Positions 62,870 through 64,000 of a stretch of DNA of 64,000 nucleotides are shown piece after piece. The notes below the pieces were generated by a model. It did no database searches, was not told the DNA's origin, and saw nothing but the letters and a program-made list of their open reading frames with translations. The stretch spans positions 1,922,001 to 1,986,000 of the forward strand of contig CAWFXD010000001.1 of NCBI GenBank assembly GCA_963819695.1. Direction: 5' to 3'. The translations under genes and the position numbers were made by a program. Numbering within the stretch: the first letter of the stretch is position 1; each line of letters starts with the position of its first letter. Source of the DNA: DASZIT01 sp963819695 (GTDB lineage Bacteria; Actinomycetota; Acidimicrobiia; Acidimicrobiales; RAAP-2).

Positions 62870-62943
62870 CTCGATGGGCCTGACCCGTTTCAGTGGACCA
62901 CCCTTTACGACAAAGTGGCTCCGGCCGGACGTAGGGTGTTTCC

Positions 62944-63777
62944 ATGCGCTTCGCTTTCAAGACATCGCCGCAGAATACGACCTGGCCCGACATGCTCGCC
63001 GTGTGGAAGGCGGCGGACGACATCGAGCTGTTCGAGTCGGGTTGGACCTTCGACCACTTCTATCCGATCTTTTCCGACAGCACCGGCCCCTGCATGGAGG
63101 GCTGGATCACCCTGACGGCGCTGGCCCAGGCAACGACCCGGCTGCGGATGGGAACTCTGGTAACCGGTATCCATTACCGGCACCCGGCGATCCTGGCCAA
63201 CATGGCGACCACCCTCGACATCGTGTCCGGGGGCCGTCTGGAGCTTGGCCTCGGGGCCGGGTGGAACGAGGAGGAGTCGGGGGCCTACGGGATCGAGCTG
63301 GGTACGCCGGCCGCGCGCAGCGACCGCTTCGAGGAGGCCTGCGAGGTGATCGTCGGGCTCCTCACCCAGGAGACGACGACCTTCAAGGGCCAGTACTACC
63401 AGCTCACCGAGGCCCGCAACGAGCCCAAGCCGGTTCAGCTCCCCCACCCGCCCATCTGCGTCGGTGGCAGTGGCGAGAAGAGGACGCTCCGCACGGCAGC
63501 CCGGTTCGCCCAGCACTGGAACTTCGTAGGGGGCACCCCAGAGGAGTTCGCCCGCAAGCGCGACGTCCTCCATCAGCACTGCGAGGACCTCGGCCGCGAC
63601 CCGACGGAGATTCTCCTCTCCAGTCACGTCATGTTCGCCGGGGACGCGAAGGCCACCGCCGGGCAGGCCGCCGCACTGGCCGAGGTCGGCGCCGAGCTGG
63701 GGATTGTCACCCTCCTAGCGCAGCCCCTGGATCCCGGCGTGCTGGAGCCGCTGGCCACCGCCCTGGGTGAGCTCTAG
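62944..63777 (+). CDS. LLM class F420-dependent oxidoreductase
   Basis: 277 residues. The TIM-barrel signature of the luciferase-like monooxygenase family is clear: TTWPDMLAVWKAADDIELFES, WTFDHFYPIF, LRMGTLVTGIHYRHPAILANM, LELGLGAGWNEEESGAYGIELG, and PICVGGSGEKRTLRTAARFAQHWN. F420-dependent members dominate in Actinobacteria. The substrate is unknown. Another family member begins just downstream. Confidence 0.92.
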   Translation: MRFAFKTSPQNTTWPDMLAVWKAADDIELFESGWTFDHFYPIFSDSTGPCMEGWITLTALAQATTRLRMGTLVTGIHYRHPAILANMATTLDIVSGGRLELGLGAGWNEEESGAYGIELGTPAARSDRFEEACEVIVGLLTQETTTFKGQYYQLTEARNEPKPVQLPHPPICVGGSGEKRTLRTAARFAQHWNFVGGTPEEFARKRDVLHQHCEDLGRDPTEILLSSHVMFAGDAKATAGQAAALAEVGAELGIVTLLAQPLDPGVLEPLATALGEL

Positions 63778-63813
63778 AGACGAACACGACTCGCGGAAGT
63801 CGATGAGAAAGTG

Positions 63814-64000
63814 ATGCTCCGGCCGTTCCGCTTCAGCCTCCAGGCCGCCACCATCCAGAGCCTGGCCGGCTGGCGGGGTCTGGCCCGCGAGACTGCAGAT
63901 CTCGGCTTCTCCCTGCTCCTGACGGCAGACCACCTTGACGAGTGCGTCGCTCCGTTGCCGCCGCTCGTCTCGGCCGCCGACGCCGCGCCTGACCTGCGGG
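63814..64000 (+). CDS. LLM class F420-dependent oxidoreductase (3' end outside window)
   Basis: From the ATG at 63814 (GTG at 63811 possible) the frame is open to the window end. The first residues, MLRPFRFSLQAA, GLARETADLGFSLLLTADHLD and APLPPLVSAADAA, are the N-terminal barrel of an LLM oxidoreductase like the preceding gene. Only 62 residues can be seen. Confidence 0.8.
   Translation, partial: MLRPFRFSLQAATIQSLAGWRGLARETADLGFSLLLTADHLDECVAPLPPLVSAADAAPDLR

Noticed and set aside
1..64000. CRISPR array, rRNA genes or insertion sequences
   Set aside because: No regularly spaced repeats, rRNA-like sequence or transposase motifs were noticed on reading both strands and the translations.

Overview
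This window comes from a high-GC Gram-positive bacterium, most likely an actinomycete of the Acidimicrobiia or a near relative. The evidence is an Mce/YrbE lipid-transport operon, LLM-type F420-dependent oxidoreductases, a mycobacterium-like mec-cysO-cysM-MBL-rph-rdgB run, an MpaB-type oxygenase, and a membrane protein with the N-terminal motif GPGWWQASDGKWY. The lineage is inferred from gene content only.

Layout. 1-6827 (minus): a TetR regulator followed by two YrbE permeases and at least four MCE proteins, nearly all overlapping by 4 nt; the operon runs off the left edge. 6961-16908: mixed metabolic and stress genes (MpaB oxygenase, LysM/transglycosylase, DeoR regulator, MFS transporter, HAD hydrolase, AIM24 protein, chromate transporter, methyltransferase, aldo/keto reductase), several of them broken. 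17048-20766: a 3.6-kb segment bounded by an intact tRNA-Val and a 48-nt copy of its 3' half, carrying one large hybrid histidine kinase; this looks like a decayed tRNA-integrated element. 20861-34438: membrane protein, PhyH dioxygenase, orphan sensor kinase, tRNA-Cys, glycosyltransferase, a PspC-domain/kinase/response-regulator set, GlnD, L,D-transpeptidase, methyltransferase and a DUF4388 protein. 34495-40163: DUF4190 protein, then (minus) mec, cysO, cysM, MBL hydrolase, rph and rdgB, and divergently smpB and ssrA (tmRNA).

40164-53179 is an accessory block directly downstream of ssrA. It holds a membrane protein, a serine beta-lactamase-like protein, an SGNH hydrolase and a seven-gene minus-strand signalling operon: FHA-wHTH protein, kinase, FHA-FHA-TM-trypsin protease, membrane protein with a repeated N-terminal helical domain, VWA protein, PP2C phosphatase and a second kinase. 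The kinase + PP2C + VWA core resembles the TerY-P triad known from tellurium-resistance-type stress systems. Here it is combined with a membrane serine protease, an FHA transcription-factor-like protein, and two paralogous membrane proteins that share a cytoplasmic domain but have unrelated outer domains. This is the best candidate in the window for a poorly described system.

53346-64000: a TetR-controlled oxidation cluster (metal-dependent hydrolase, Baeyer-Villiger-type monooxygenase, SDR), DUF1810 and pirin proteins, an RNA uracil methyltransferase, an MFS transporter fused to a MarR-like domain, a nitroreductase, tRNA-Gly and two LLM oxidoreductases.

Five genes carry single-base frameshifts, each at or next to a G/C run of about three bases. 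The assembly may therefore contain homopolymer errors, so 'broken' genes should be read with that in mind. Starts were chosen by RBS and overlap evidence; no database search was possible.
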